Shown here piece after piece: positions 12,818 through 27,062 of a stretch of DNA of 64,000 nt (position 1 is its first letter; each line of letters starts with the position of its first letter). The DNA is from Paralvinella palmiformis (lineage: Eukaryota; Annelida; Polychaeta; Terebellida; Alvinellidae), in NCBI GenBank assembly GCA_025642065.1, contig JAODUP010000269.1:982501-1046500 (forward strand). Reading direction: 5' to 3'. The notes beneath the pieces are model-generated. The model was not told where the DNA came from. It ran no database searches and was given only the letters and a program-made list of their open reading frames with translations. The translations under genes and the position numbers were made by a program.

Positions 12818-15310
12818 CTATCCAGAATCAGGACCCTTTTCCAGAGCTTCCCTATCTGTGTATCACATCAGTAGGTACAGAGGCTCAACTTATAACCAGA
12901 TGGCGCTCTATCGGTCCAGGTGTATCCTGATCAAACGAACTGATCCAGACTGACCGACGTTCTTAAATAAGAACGCGTTTGTGAACAAGCTGAATCCGTG
13001 TAACTAGGAACTGGTCGCCTTAAGAGTCCTCTAACTAGTTCTGAGCCATGAAAGTTGGAACTCTCCGAGATCTCGACGCGATACGCCATTGTTGTGGTTT
13101 CTAAATAGTTGCTTCAGCGAATGTAGTCAATAGCAACAACATGATGTTACCTTTTTGTTTACAATTAACGTTTCGATGTTTCATCGATAACAGCTGACCT
13201 AGTTATGACCTAGTTGTGCTAAGCGGCCAAACGAATCAGTCGCTAAAGACAAAGCAGTCTTCCGCCACGAACTGTCAACAGTGCTCTATTATTTCTATCA
13301 AATATATTACTGAATATAACAGAGTTGTTTCCATTGTCCTTTTAATATCGATTCCGTGCTAAAGATAGCAAGTTTAAATAAAGGAAAAATTACTTCGAAC
13401 TAATTAGATAATCCAATCTTTGGTTCACGATATTCCCCGTCTCGATATTTTAGCTGCACCGACTGGCCTCCTATCTGTTTATTATGAATCAAGCGTCACG
13501 TGACTGATCCAGAAGACCCAAATAAACTGGTAATATTTTCGGAGCGCCGATCATGTGACGGAATCGCTTTGATTTATTGGACGGAGAGCGTTCTGGAAAT
13601 AAAGCAGCTGTTTGTGTATTTATGGAGAGAACGACTAAGAACCGAAGTCAAATATCATATCTGATGTTTACAGGATTCGCCATTAATGTAGGAAAAACTC
13701 GATACGAGCAGATATATTAATCTAGATTTACCCATTGGTAGGAGGCGGGATGTTATTTGATATCAGGCTACGCCGAACTAAATGGGTGTTCCATAGCAAG
13801 CCACGCATAAAAAACAGCTATAAATATCACCGATGCTTAAAAACACCAGTTAAGTTTCACCTTTGAACACCATCGTCTAATGTCGTGATGACATGCAGTC
13901 TTTTTAATTGAACTGCGAGTTAATTCGGGCCACGTAATCCAGATGTTTTTTGGCCAGTTGTGTCTAAAATATTTGTAAACTTTAATAAAACAATAACTTT
14001 TTGATATATATAATCTTGGTGAGGTGTTATTTCACGTACGTCACGATCGTTTTGGGAATGTTCTGTACGATATGCTGCCAGTATTTTGTGTGGACACTGC
14101 ACGTTGAACTAAGCTCGCAAATCTACTTAGATCGTATGGATTATTGCGTATTATGGAGCTGCGACTATCTGCTGGAAACAATACCTGGAGAGTCCTGGAC
14201 GTTTCTCTGAATACAGTTAATACTGCCCTGTACTGTAGATATCGAGGTCGAGCGTTGAAATCTCAGTGTTACTGCTGTTTGTGGGATATTTCATTCGATC
14301 ATCTCATTTTCCTGGGGAGTTTCAGCTGAGCCACGTGACTCAGGTGTATATACAAAACGCTCACTCACTCACTCACTCACCAGTCATCACAAACAAAATT
14401 CGTTTATCATCGCAGAACATTATGTAAACAAAAGGCTACGGTCCGCTGTGTGGCTTTCTTAATCTTAGCTGTAGGCGTCAGGTTTGTAGAGCATCAGTCC
14501 CGAATTGGAACTACGTAAAACAATACTGATAATACGCAGAACAAAAATTTCCCCCTCCCCTATTATCGCCAACAGAACTGTACCAAACAAAGTCTATTTC
14601 TTGTTACCAACGTTTCGGCAAGAGGTCGGTTTGAGTACATTCGGCAAAATCAATGGTCGCTATATGATTGGCACCTGTTATTGCCAGTGGCAAATCTGAA
14701 TTTCGGAAGCTTCGCATCTCCGGATCTTAACACCTGGCTCCCTCCCGGTAGCGGCCAGTTCCGGATCGTGGGACACGCGGCACGTTCCCAGTCAACCGTC
14801 TGTTCGTCCGACTACCAGAGCGGGAGTTCGCTCCCGGATAACAATATTCTGGAGCAGGGAATAAATCCAGACTGAACACCAGACGAGAGCAGAGAGCTGG
14901 CTGTGTATATTATTACCATCTAGGCATCAGGCCGTTATATCAGACCGTTTCTCGGTATTAATCATTGTCTGCTTAAGGCCAGCTAACCGATTTCCAGGGA
15001 AATACGATTAATTTCGCTCGATTTGACTAGATAGACATTATCATATGGAAGGCGCTAAGTCGGCGGTGCTTCTCTAAGCCTTCGCTTTGTATATCCAGGT
15101 GGTAGTATGTGTATATCGAGAGATATAATGATAAAATTGGCTCATTGTCATAGTGTAAAGCAAACATAAATAATATGATGGTACTTTGGGTGTTATACAC
15201 TGAGATATCAACACAGACATGTTGGTAATAAATTAGATCAATGCTTTCTTTTATTTATTGTTGTATCTGGTAATATCTAGCATCTGCTTGTAACCTAACC
15301 ATTTAATAAT

Positions 15311-15341
<31 letters not shown>

Positions 15342-16208
15342 TCCGGTCTATGTATATTTTGTCATATTCCGAAGTGTATAAACTAATAACGGATGATACA
15401 CTTGTCTCTAGTAATCCCTGATTACAAATGTCTTCACACAACGTCTGACTCTGATTAAAGATTTACCAGCACCACCTTCATCATTACGACCACGATCATC
15501 ATTACCACCACCACCCTCATCATTATCAGCACCACCGTCATCATCACCACCACCACCGTCATCATTACCAGCACCACCACCGTCATTACGACCACGATCA
15601 TCATTACCACAACCACCATCATCATTACCAGCACCACCTTCATCATTACGACCACGATCATCATTATCACCACCACCCTCATCATTGCCAGCACCACCGT
15701 CATCACCACCACCACCACCGTCATCATTACCAGCACCACCACCGTCATTACGACCACGATCATCATTACCACCACCACCATCGTCATTACCAGCACCACC
15801 ACCGTCATTATCACCACCACTGTCATTACCACCATCATCATCATTACCACCACCACCATCGGATGATGTAGGGTGTACGCCTTTACACATTAAACATAAT
15901 CATTCTTACGAGTTTAAACATAAATGTTTCATCACCTTCCCGGTGTTTAATTATCTACAACAAGAAGATGGTCCCAGTTGTCGACAAAACACATCGCCTA
16001 GTAAAACACACACACACACACACACACACACAGATATAAAACAACAAAACAATGATTCATTTATCATTATATTAAACTTGTATCTGGAGGGGATGCGATT
16101 AGAGGTTTTAAGCTTCCGTTTAAATAAACCAAGCTACACTTTCTATAAATAGTTCACGATGGCATATAGATTCAACAAACAAGCTGTTGGTGACTTGATA
16201 TGCTCTCC

Positions 16209-16240
<32 letters not shown>

Positions 16241-16676
16241 CGTGGGGGAAGTCTTCTAACATATTCTGGATCTTGGACAAAGACCAGATGAAGATATTCA
16301 GCGCTAGACAATGAACTGCCAAAGAGTCAAATTACAACTGAGGAGAAAATGGAACAAATTGAAACCTCCCGCAGTCATTATTTACACAGTTAGTCGAAAC
16401 TGCCAGGAACAAAAAAAGGTGACATTAATTAAGAAATGCCAATCATCGCATTCTATATTTGTTTTTGAATAGCATATACTAAAGCATTGATTTTATTATA
16501 TCGTAATTTCACACATCAATATGGAATTCTGAAATATGCGTTGGTATACCTTTTAATTAAAACAATGTTAAAAAGTTAATAGGCGTATGACAGAAGAACA
16601 AGTATAATCTAAACAAAATTAAAATTACTGTTATTTGGATAAGTTAATATGTCAAGACTTTGCTAGTGAAATCACA

Positions 16677-16709
<33 letters not shown>

Positions 16710-17598
16710 GGGGAGAGCTGAGAAGATCCCCAAGCAAATGCGCGCGTGTGTTGAAAGGACAGTGTTCCTACACAAGCGTGTATTGTATTTAATCATCCAT
16801 CGCATCACTTCACCTTAGACCAATTAGTCCATATGGACTAATCAGTCAACTGGAATAACTAATCAATTGATCAATACAAGAGGTAACGTATATTTAGGTT
16901 ATCTGATAACGATTAGGTATTTTTGAACTGCATTTGCAAGATGGCGACATCGCTACTCTAACTGTAGATAAATTGTGAGTGACTAACTTGTCGGAGGGAT
17001 TACTTTCTAGTTGAAACGTTCTATAAACACAGCTATGAATCGGATTCGAACCCTGACCAATGCGTTATTTGGGCGCCCTAAATGTTTCCACGTGGCAGCC
17101 GGAGATGTGGAAAGCGAATAAAGGATAGGCGTAATTTGGACACACATGTATGCTAAAGATTAAATTATGCAAAAACCGTATTCAAATTTACCGGTGATTA
17201 ACACTAATTAACAGAATGTTTTAAGGACTTCCACAGGAAGGAAGTGAATAATATTAATGCCATATGGCACCAAATGTATTTATTGTATAATAGTAACTTT
17301 GTAAAAAATGAAATAAAAAGTGTATCCAATATTAATCACCCATTAAATATTAACTATATTATCATGATATCCTGTCACAGTATGTTATATAGGCTATCTT
17401 TTGTGTTCATGTTGATTTAAAGGCATTGAATGTCAATTATTACCCATTATTTAGCTGCTGAGTATGTCATATACATGTCATGTGTATAGCTTGTAATACA
17501 AATTTTGACTTGACTTTATAAATCTTCTACCCAACTAGTCAATGTGATTCCGTTTTGAAAGCTCGATTTATATGTTTATTCTATTAATTCTATCTACT

Positions 17599-17643
<45 letters not shown>

Positions 17644-20600
17644 TAAAACAAATTTTCATTAAAAATAACAAGCATTCTAATAAATGCTGTAACTAAAATA
17701 AACGTGTGTGTGACTATCAACTCAAAATTAAGAACGAAGTAGTCAGTTACGTTATCGTGTTGTACTAATAAGTATTTCTCGCAGACGATATTTTTTGCCA
17801 CGTAATAAAATACGTTGTATGTGAGTTTGAAGGATAACTATAAAACATCCAGTGATCCACGTGATACAAGTGTGATACAGACAGGTAACTTCTTTCATGC
17901 ATAATATTGTTTGGCAAATGCTCTGGAGTTTACACGAAATGTGACGGATCCTGTTTGCATGAATTAAGTTGTTGTTGAGCTTTTTAGCTTGGGCGCTGGT
18001 CACACCTGGAAGTGGAACATACGACTGAGAGGGACAACTGTCTAGCTACTAGATCTAGCTAGGGAACAGATTCTACAAACACAAGTAAAAGCTGCGAACT
18101 CATAACCTGGAGGTTTGCAATGCAGTGTTCTAACTACTGCACTATCGGAGTGCCCTTTTGCAAGAATTGCAAATGTTTCAAAATTCCATTTCTACACACA
18201 CTGTAGTGACTCTAGACTGTTAGTGTTACTGGTCTAACCGACCATCGTAGAATAAGAAAGAAGAGAAATATGTAAGTAGCTAACTGTCTTTCAATTCCAA
18301 TGCAAATAACAGCAACATAAAATGATAGGTCTATTTTCGAATTCTAGGCCGTATCAAATATCGTATTTATTTCCGCACTACATTTCGTAAATAATATGGT
18401 CAGTAACCCTGATTAATTTGAAAAGATCGGATATTGTTAATTTAATGTAAAAATAGATTCCAACATTTTATGCCCTTGAGCACAGTTCATCATTTTGTTA
18501 TGATTTCAATATTCAGTTGTTCAGAATCGATCGCAATTAGACTTAATAAACACACCTGGGTTTAGTGTAGTTCTTTACTCTCCAAATATCTGCCATTTCT
18601 GCTCGGTGCGCGGTCGTCATAATATACGTGACCTTTTTTGAGCTACATTATCCGTTTTACATCACAAAAATCCCGAAATAATGCCAACACACAAACATGC
18701 CTTCAATACATGGTTATATCACGACAATTATCATTGGTTTTACCGACTGGCCGAAAAGTGACAGAAATATTTTGCGACCGACAGTTCGAAAAGCTGATTT
18801 AAACTCCTGAAAAATAATATACCGTTCACAAAATGGTGATGATGATGATGATTGGTGTTTTACGGCCACTTTTGTGCACACGATAGGCTAAATGGGTCGA
18901 GTGACCTCCAAAGATAAAACACCCTTCACATATGCCCACGCCTAGGTCCGAACTCAGGTGGTAGTGATATGTGATCCAACGCGCTACCAGTTAGACCACG
19001 GAGGTGTCAAGAATGGTAAACGACAGAGTGTATTTATTGCATTCTGTCTTTTAATCGAATAATTATTTCTACAGAAGATTCAAGAAGTATTATGTGATTA
19101 ATTTCAAAATGGGTTTGATTCGGAAAAAAAGTGGCTTTTTGATATATCTGGTTATATAAAACTAAATATATATCCTGCCTTGTTAACATTCTAATATCAC
19201 GAACTGTGACATTTAATAGCAATGTTTAAATATGTTTGAGCACTGTCTTGGGTATCACATTGATGTCATGCCGATGTGGAATTAAAAACAATACATGCTT
19301 TCCAAAAAATATAAAGAACATACAAAATGTTTAGTTTATAATCAAGGAAATGGTTTTCTTAAAATTATTTGTATTGATATTAAGCTTTAAGCAGCTTGTT
19401 CTGGTGTACTATTTGATGAAATATAAGCTTAAGTGTCCAAATACTGTTAACTACATCTACTTAGCTGCGAATGACTGGTTGATATTTACATAATAGAATT
19501 GTGAACACATATAAGATTGTTGTTGTTGTTGTTGAGTTCAGTTATTTGTGTACTGGTCTCTAGATAAATAAATCTAACAAACACAAGTATGATCTGCATT
19601 GGAACCCACAACTTGCAGATGGGCAGCGCATGGCGCTATCGAAGTGCCACAGATATATCTTAAGAGAATAAATGTTGCTGTTTTATGGCCACTTTTGTTC
19701 ACAAAGTAGGCGAAATGGGCCGAGCGATCTCCAAAAGCAATGAGGCAAAGTGAAAGATGTAGCAACCTTCTGACATAGCCCAGCCGGGGTTTAAACCCAG
19801 GCGCTATATATCTGTGACCAACCGCGCTATCAGTTAGGCTATGGAGGCGCAATAGATATAGCATAAGAGGAAGTATATGGCATAGAGTTCAGTAAACTTG
19901 ATCTTGGTGGATATGGCTTATTCATAGGAAGTAGCTAAGCCCTTAGTCTATCAGTTTAATATTTACTCTGAACATCGTTATGGTAGTTAAACCATTTTAC
20001 TTAAAACAAAATGATCAAATTAGACCTCTAAACAATGGTGCGAATTAAATACGGCATTACTCATTGAATAACTAACTGTTGTTGTAAAATGTTGCTGTCA
20101 TGCGTTGTTAATGAAGCCAATGCATTTAATTAGACACACATAACATTAGCTTTGGAAACAAAAACCGTACATTACTTAAATACAGAGACACACCAGGAAA
20201 ATATAGTAGAAACATTTGCCCCCGGAACACAAACGAAGTAAATATGGGCAATTAAGTAAACTGCATATGAATAAATAAATAAATATTTGGCTATAGGGAA
20301 ACTGGTTTCCAGATGGAGGAAGCAAACCAATGTCACAACCACAGTCCTTTAAAGATCCACGGCAAACTCCTCAATTCAATTAGGGATCATTTGGATGAAA
20401 CATTCCACTAGTAGATTGTTACCTGTGTATCAGCCGGCTGGTAAGATCGGGAACCACTCATATCATATGGTTGGTAACTCCTTATCGGTTCTGGTTTAGG
20501 TTCTATTCCAGGGTAGTAAACCTCTGTTTGAACTTCCGGCTTGAACTTTGATGGGGCAAAGGGAGGTGTATATGCCCCTTGAACTATCTGAGAAATGGGA

Positions 20601-21525
20601 CCAGATGGTGGCTGGATATTTGTGGCTTCCTTTGGTCGAGTACGGACTCTTCTGCGTTGTTTCGTAGTAGATACCTGCGGCTGTACATTTACTGTTTGTT
20701 CATAATGAAGGTTTCTCGCTTCTTCGGTAATGGTTGTCGCTATTGTTAGCGGTTTGGGGAGCGGGGCTAATTCTGTCACTGACGGTACGCCAGTGGTTAC
20801 ATGTGGAACAGCCTCTTTGATACCGGCTTCTGGCACCTCTTGTGCCAGTTCTACGGCTGGCGAACATTCAATAGCTGAAACGGGCTCTACAGCAGACTTT
20901 GATTCTGTAACTGATACGTCGTCTCCAGCCGGTGGAGACTTCCCTTCAGCACTTTTGGTAGCTGGGGCAGTCTCCACGGTCGATGCAGACCCAGCAATTG
21001 AAGTAGACCCTGCAGCTGTCTTAGGTGCACCTTCGTGATTGGCTGCTTCGGGATTGGCTGCTTGTTTCGTGTCCGAAGCTTTTGGTGATGACTGTGAAAC
21101 GCTCTGAGATAAAACGGGTTATTATCACCTGAAATCTTCTTCATAACAAACTATGTACACCATAGCTTGCATTATTAAATCGTTTACTTATTCTCATTGT
21201 GAGCCTTATGTTCGCTCTACGTAGTAAATCAAATGGATGTGTTTGGGGAGACGAAGTAATCTTCATTGAATGCAAAATATTTTATTACTTAAATTTTATT
21301 ACAAGCAAATAATCCCAGTTATATCTAAGATGAAGTCATCATTTGAATTCACTGCACCAGTTTATATACAATTGTATCTAATGAATTATATCAAGTTGGT
21401 AGTACAGGATGTCATGTACAGTTTATGTTATATAGCGTACATAAACACAGTTTCACATTAATATTTGTTAAATTAAAAACATTAGCTCACTAAACGTACT
21501 GCACTGTATGCTATAATAATTAAAG

Positions 21526-21591
<66 letters not shown>

Positions 21592-24500
21592 ATGCTATGA
21601 AATATCTGTATATATATTTTCGATGTTCCACAGCTGATGTGGCCTTGCAGCTTTTTCCATCATACATGTATGAAAGCATTTATAGTTGGCCCCATATAAC
21701 GCACATCAAGCTGTCTTATTGGTGTAACACATATAACATCAAACAATATACCTTGATAAAAGATAATCAGTTCTATAGTTTTATTTGTTAAGTTATTACT
21801 ACTGACCTAAGAGCATGCAGATAAATAGATAAATCAGATAAATAGATAAATATAAACGGGTGCTCATTGTTATATTTATTTGTTTGTTTTCTCTACTTAC
21901 TACTGGTGCAGGGTGCTGCTGTGCACCGGTCATATCATATGGTTGATATTCCTTTAGTGGTTCAGTTTCTGTTGCATTGATGACTGGATTGATTGGTACT
22001 GAACCACGTGCCCTTCTGTAAGTATTAAACAGCAATCCGAGGATATCATAGTATGTTTCACACACACGCGCGCGCCCACCCGCATGTGTATGCACACACG
22101 TACGCATATATGGATAGAAAAAGAGTGTGTTTTTAAATGAAATTAAATAATTAAATTACAACTAGACTATATTTAATTAATGCTAAACATGTATCTATGA
22201 CGAATTTTTTTTTATCAGGGATCGATTGGGAAATTACGTCATTTCTTTGTTATGTAATTAACAATTAAATTAGTATTTTTAAATGATTCGAATGTCCCTT
22301 TACAGCATCTACTTGCACTGCGATGATTCTATAAGCTAGATTACATATAACTCGCTGAAAAAACAATGATATGCACTGTCTTGTCGAAGTTTTAAGTTTG
22401 TGATGATCACGTAATAGCCAGTCGACGACTGGAAAGAATGTCTGTGTGTTATCTGACTAGGAACCAACTAATTAGGGCGAACAGCTTACTTCAGCAATAA
22501 TTGTGCTGGATTTAAAGTACCTAAGCACTACTCTAACTGTGGGTACTTCGACGAAATTTTAAGGTATTCAATAGTGTATCATTTATCTTTTTCCTTGGAC
22601 ATTTCATGATAAACAACTAAATAGGTAGAACGTATATTGTCAAATACTTAATTAACTCTTATGTCAGGCACCCATATTTTGAAAAGAAAGCTGGGTGCCC
22701 TGTTGAATACCACAAGTTGAGATTATATTATAGCATTTAGACACACACACGGACACACATTTTTTTGGCAATATCTAATCACTTACCTTTCTACCGTTAG
22801 TATCAGCGTGTCTCCGTGCTTCTCAATCAGATCTTGAACTTGTTGGTAAGTTAGACCTTCCGTTTGTATATCACCAACTTCTGTTACTTCATCTCCAGTT
22901 TTAAGTCCAATTCTGGCAGCTGGACTTCCCGGTAATAACTGTAAAGAAAAGAAGAAGAAATAAGTGATAGATAATGATGTTACTGATGTTAGTTACTTCG
23001 TGAGAGTGTTTGAATTTCTCCTTCATCTAGGTAAATAACATTCTGACGTGTGTCACTTAAATCAACATTAGACGCTCACTAAGAGTCTATTAATCGTCCA
23101 TATCCACCTTATAAATTATGTAAATATTGTTCACACACACACACACACACGCACACACACACACACACACATACACACGGGTTGATGTGAAGGTATGCTA
23201 TTCTGTTGTTAATATGTACGGTACAGTAATGGGTACAAAAGACGCGAGGATCTAAGCATTTTGTTGAAGACAGACTTTAGCCAGGTTCTATACTATTAGT
23301 TCATCAAGTTCAGTATATCATATTTCCAGAATTAAAGTTTTAGTTTCCTTTGAATTTGTTTGGCAATTAATCTGTATCATACTTAATGCTATGTCATGAC
23401 CTTATTATTTGTGGCAGGTGGTGTTACACTATACTGGTTCATTTACTGTCAGAGTGTGGAAATATTTAAAACACACCTCGTATACAACAGCTATTTACAT
23501 ATTTTTTCAAGCCGTCCACAGTTTTCTAGCCATTTGAAAAGTGTGAATTATATGTTTAATATTTGTGAGCTGTATTCTCGGTCTCTGCTAACTATATATA
23601 TATATATATCGATCCGTGTAACTTAAATACTATTATACGTATCTACTTACGGAACAAACAAATTAAATCTGTTGAATATGTATCAGTTTTGAATATGTAT
23701 CAGTTTTGGCAAAGAGCAACTGACAAGCTCCCGAGTATTTTGTCTTTATGCCTCTCAAAGCATCACTGGCATGTTATATAAACGATCTCGGACGTAAAGA
23801 AAGATCAATAAAAGGTAAAAGAAATAATGTATAAAACATAATTCCAATAAACCCATTTTGATATAAACCGGAATGCCTAATTATCAATTTGCTGATAAGT
23901 TTCTATCACTTTCATAATTGACTACAAAATAGTAACAATTACAGCCGAATGTGTTTAGTCTTAATTACAAATTAATAGATTGTGATAAATGTTTGTGTAG
24001 TGCAGCGAAGAACAACACAATGAACTTGGATTCTCGTAGGGGAAAGTTGTTACATAATGGAAAAGAAAACAAAACAACGAAAATAAGTGTTTCCACGAGC
24101 TGACACACAACAGTTGTTACAAGGAACGTTTGTTAAAAAACGTTCTTGTGCATTGGATATATAACTTATAGAAAGTTGGATGTAATTTGAATTTCATTAG
24201 CGCTATAGCCTAGATGACCGACTATGTATAACCACGCCGAGGAGAACTTTGCACACGGGGTCCTGGTTAGGCAACCATAGAAGCCTTCTTGGGTAAATTC
24301 TATTATTGTATTATGACATTTGGGATGCTAGTTTTGGATTACGATGATAATTGGATAATGTTGTGTGTGTTGAGACATCTACTCTGTTAGTCGCCAGATT
24401 AATGAATATGGCTTGAGCAGTGAACTATTTCCGGATAATTGCTGGAGAAGAGACTTTATTACGGTTTAATATAAAAGCACAATAATCCGGAACAAACTAG

Positions 24501-26422
24501 GTCAGACGGCCTCGGTTACAGCTTTGACCTTACTACAAAGTAAAACAGATTATTCGGGAAGCGCCAGGATAACGAAGTTAATTCCTTTAATAGCTAGCTA
24601 ACATATTTATTACCGTGTGGTTTGTTTTGTCGAGTTTTTCCCTCGACTCACTGACTGAGGTTTACTGATGCTAGTCGGGGTATACTTTTTGGTTAGTCCG
24701 CTCATCGGTTAGATTATCTCTCTGTAGTGTACTGGAGTAAGGTCAGAGTTGGACGGATATGTTAAATATATCTGATAATCGCGTTGTCGCTGAAAATTAT
24801 GTCTTATCTGCATTAATTTTTTCTTTCATTCATCGTGAAATTGACTGGTCATAACTCATATCTCTGTCTGTGTGCGTGTCTGTTTGTCGGAATCGAGTGG
24901 GTTTGTTGCTGTCTGCTTTCCTGTCTAGATTCTCCCTTTCTCTCTTGACACACACACGTGCACACACACACACACACACACACATACACCGAAGTCAAAC
25001 AGTACCAAAAGGTCGGCTTAACTCCGACCAATGAGCTATTATTGGTCCTACATGTGATTGGTTGCTGCTAGTTGTCTGTAATGTTGTCTATATTTAAATA
25101 AAGTAGGCTCTCCGTGCCTACAGCTGGGAACATCGATATAATATATGTGTGTGTGTGTGTGTGTGTTATACAGCCAGCTACAAGAAACTACCTAACATCC
25201 TCTCTCGCAAAATGAGACACATTATGGTGAGGCGCCAGTAAGCATCCAGGTAAATCCAAGATGATCTGTCTCTAAACGAGGTACCCTTCTGACCTGATTT
25301 CATCCGATTACACGGTAGGCGGTTTCGTGAAAAAAATACCGTATCATTTGTTTTTGTTTATAATACAACTTGGTATCAGGAGACACCTAGTACCCCAGCT
25401 AACACCAGTAACGTGATATTTTCGTATTTAGTTATATGATGGATAGGTAAAGGTACAGTTATAAGAAAAATCACTGATTATTGTGACAGATTGTAGATTC
25501 TGGGGACACGGGGCATATATCCCCATTCAAGGATGGATGGAAATGAACTATGTTTTCCTAATCAATACCTTAACCCCGATTCTTAATCTCACATAATACA
25601 TATAACTTACTCCCACCCCGATTGAGAGAATGGTTTCGAATGAGTTTTACTTCTAGGCATATTCTTTTTTTCTGGCTGATGGATTTTAATCGCCAGTGTT
25701 CCTTTGATTGTTTAAAACGCACACAACGAATGCGTCTAACAATACAGTAGGTTTTGTATTCATTTTGTTTTATGAATGAGAACAAACCAAGGTCTAGTTG
25801 GAAGGAGAGGGTAGGGGAATTCCTTGACTCCATGACTCCATGATTACATTAATTAGACAGCACTGTTTCCTGTCGTAAGTAGCATAAATTAAGGTTTTAC
25901 GCAACTGCTTCCACAGTTGCCAACTTTTATCATTTCCACGAGAAGGTTGGCGAATAAGCCACACATGGTCATATCAGTCCAATAGGACAAACTATAGTTA
26001 GTATGGAAGAAAGAAAGATTAACTATAGTACTCCTGTTGAAACGGGCCGGTAGTCATCTGGAGACTACAAAGTACAGAAGTTATAGAAATAACGTTCGGG
26101 TTTATGATTCTAGATAAGGATGTTAACCTATTCACGTTAGGAGTGCTTTAAGAAGACCACGCCCGTTTTATTTTAAAGTAATATCCTGTGGTATATTTAA
26201 CGGTGCCCTGAAGTGGCCAGTCGCTCGTGTTCCGCTCATGAAATTAATTCGAGCCTACCGTTAGACCTGATTAGGACGGTATCTAATCTTTCTATAAAGA
26301 CCAAAGCTGATCTTTGTGTGGAGCAGAAGTGAAATGGCTCCAGCGAAATCGCATTGAGCAAAGAAGAGCGCTATGACCAAGTGGTTACGTTTAGTATAGC
26401 CAAACTGGCTATAAATAACCTA

Positions 26423-26480
<58 letters not shown>

Positions 26481-27022
26481 TGAATTAAACATTAAAATAG
26501 GAACAGAGTAATTAGATATATTGTGCATAACCTATTTGCGATGTACTTTCTTGGATTCTTGTCACTTGGTAGAATCTTTCCGATAAGTAACTTTATTGAT
26601 CTTATCAGTCTTAAGCAAGTACCAGTAGGTTTTTATATTTAATACAACAAAATCAGTTTCTTATCAGATATAGCCTGTTAAACACCAAGGCCACTATCAG
26701 AACTAAAAAAGTAAAGCAGCAAATTACTTAGACAAAAATTACGATTACATTTAACATGACGGCAGTTAGTTTATTTAGTTAGGTCTAACTATGAGACAAG
26801 TGTGTGGTATAGTCCTTTTTGTGGTGGGTTTAGGTATCATCACACAAGAACGTTAAGAAGGCTGGTTTCATCTTAAAATGTAAAGATATAGATATACAAA
26901 TATAATATCCATTATATATTATGCAAACTTCTTTTTACCAAATACGGAGAACGTGCAATCTAAGCATTGTATCTTAACCGCTACTGACCACGGAATAGAC
27001 AAGTGATGGTTATAAGGAATGG

Positions 27023-27062
<40 letters not shown>

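Larger units (their letters stand above)
10390..20422 (-). other. 10-kb intron between exons B4 and B5
   Basis: Contains a long inverted repeat, the CpG-richer patch, the 162-bp minisatellite, two or three SINEs near 18-19.9 kb, a tRNA-like fragment near 17.05 kb (GGATTCGAACCCTG) and many microsatellites. A phase-0 cassette exon could be hidden here; none was recognised. Confidence 0.55.

Noticed and set aside
15408..15890. 160-codon Gly/Asp/Asn-rich minus-strand frame
   Set aside because: A triplet minisatellite stays open in several frames; no supporting acceptor, donor or non-repeat coding sequence.
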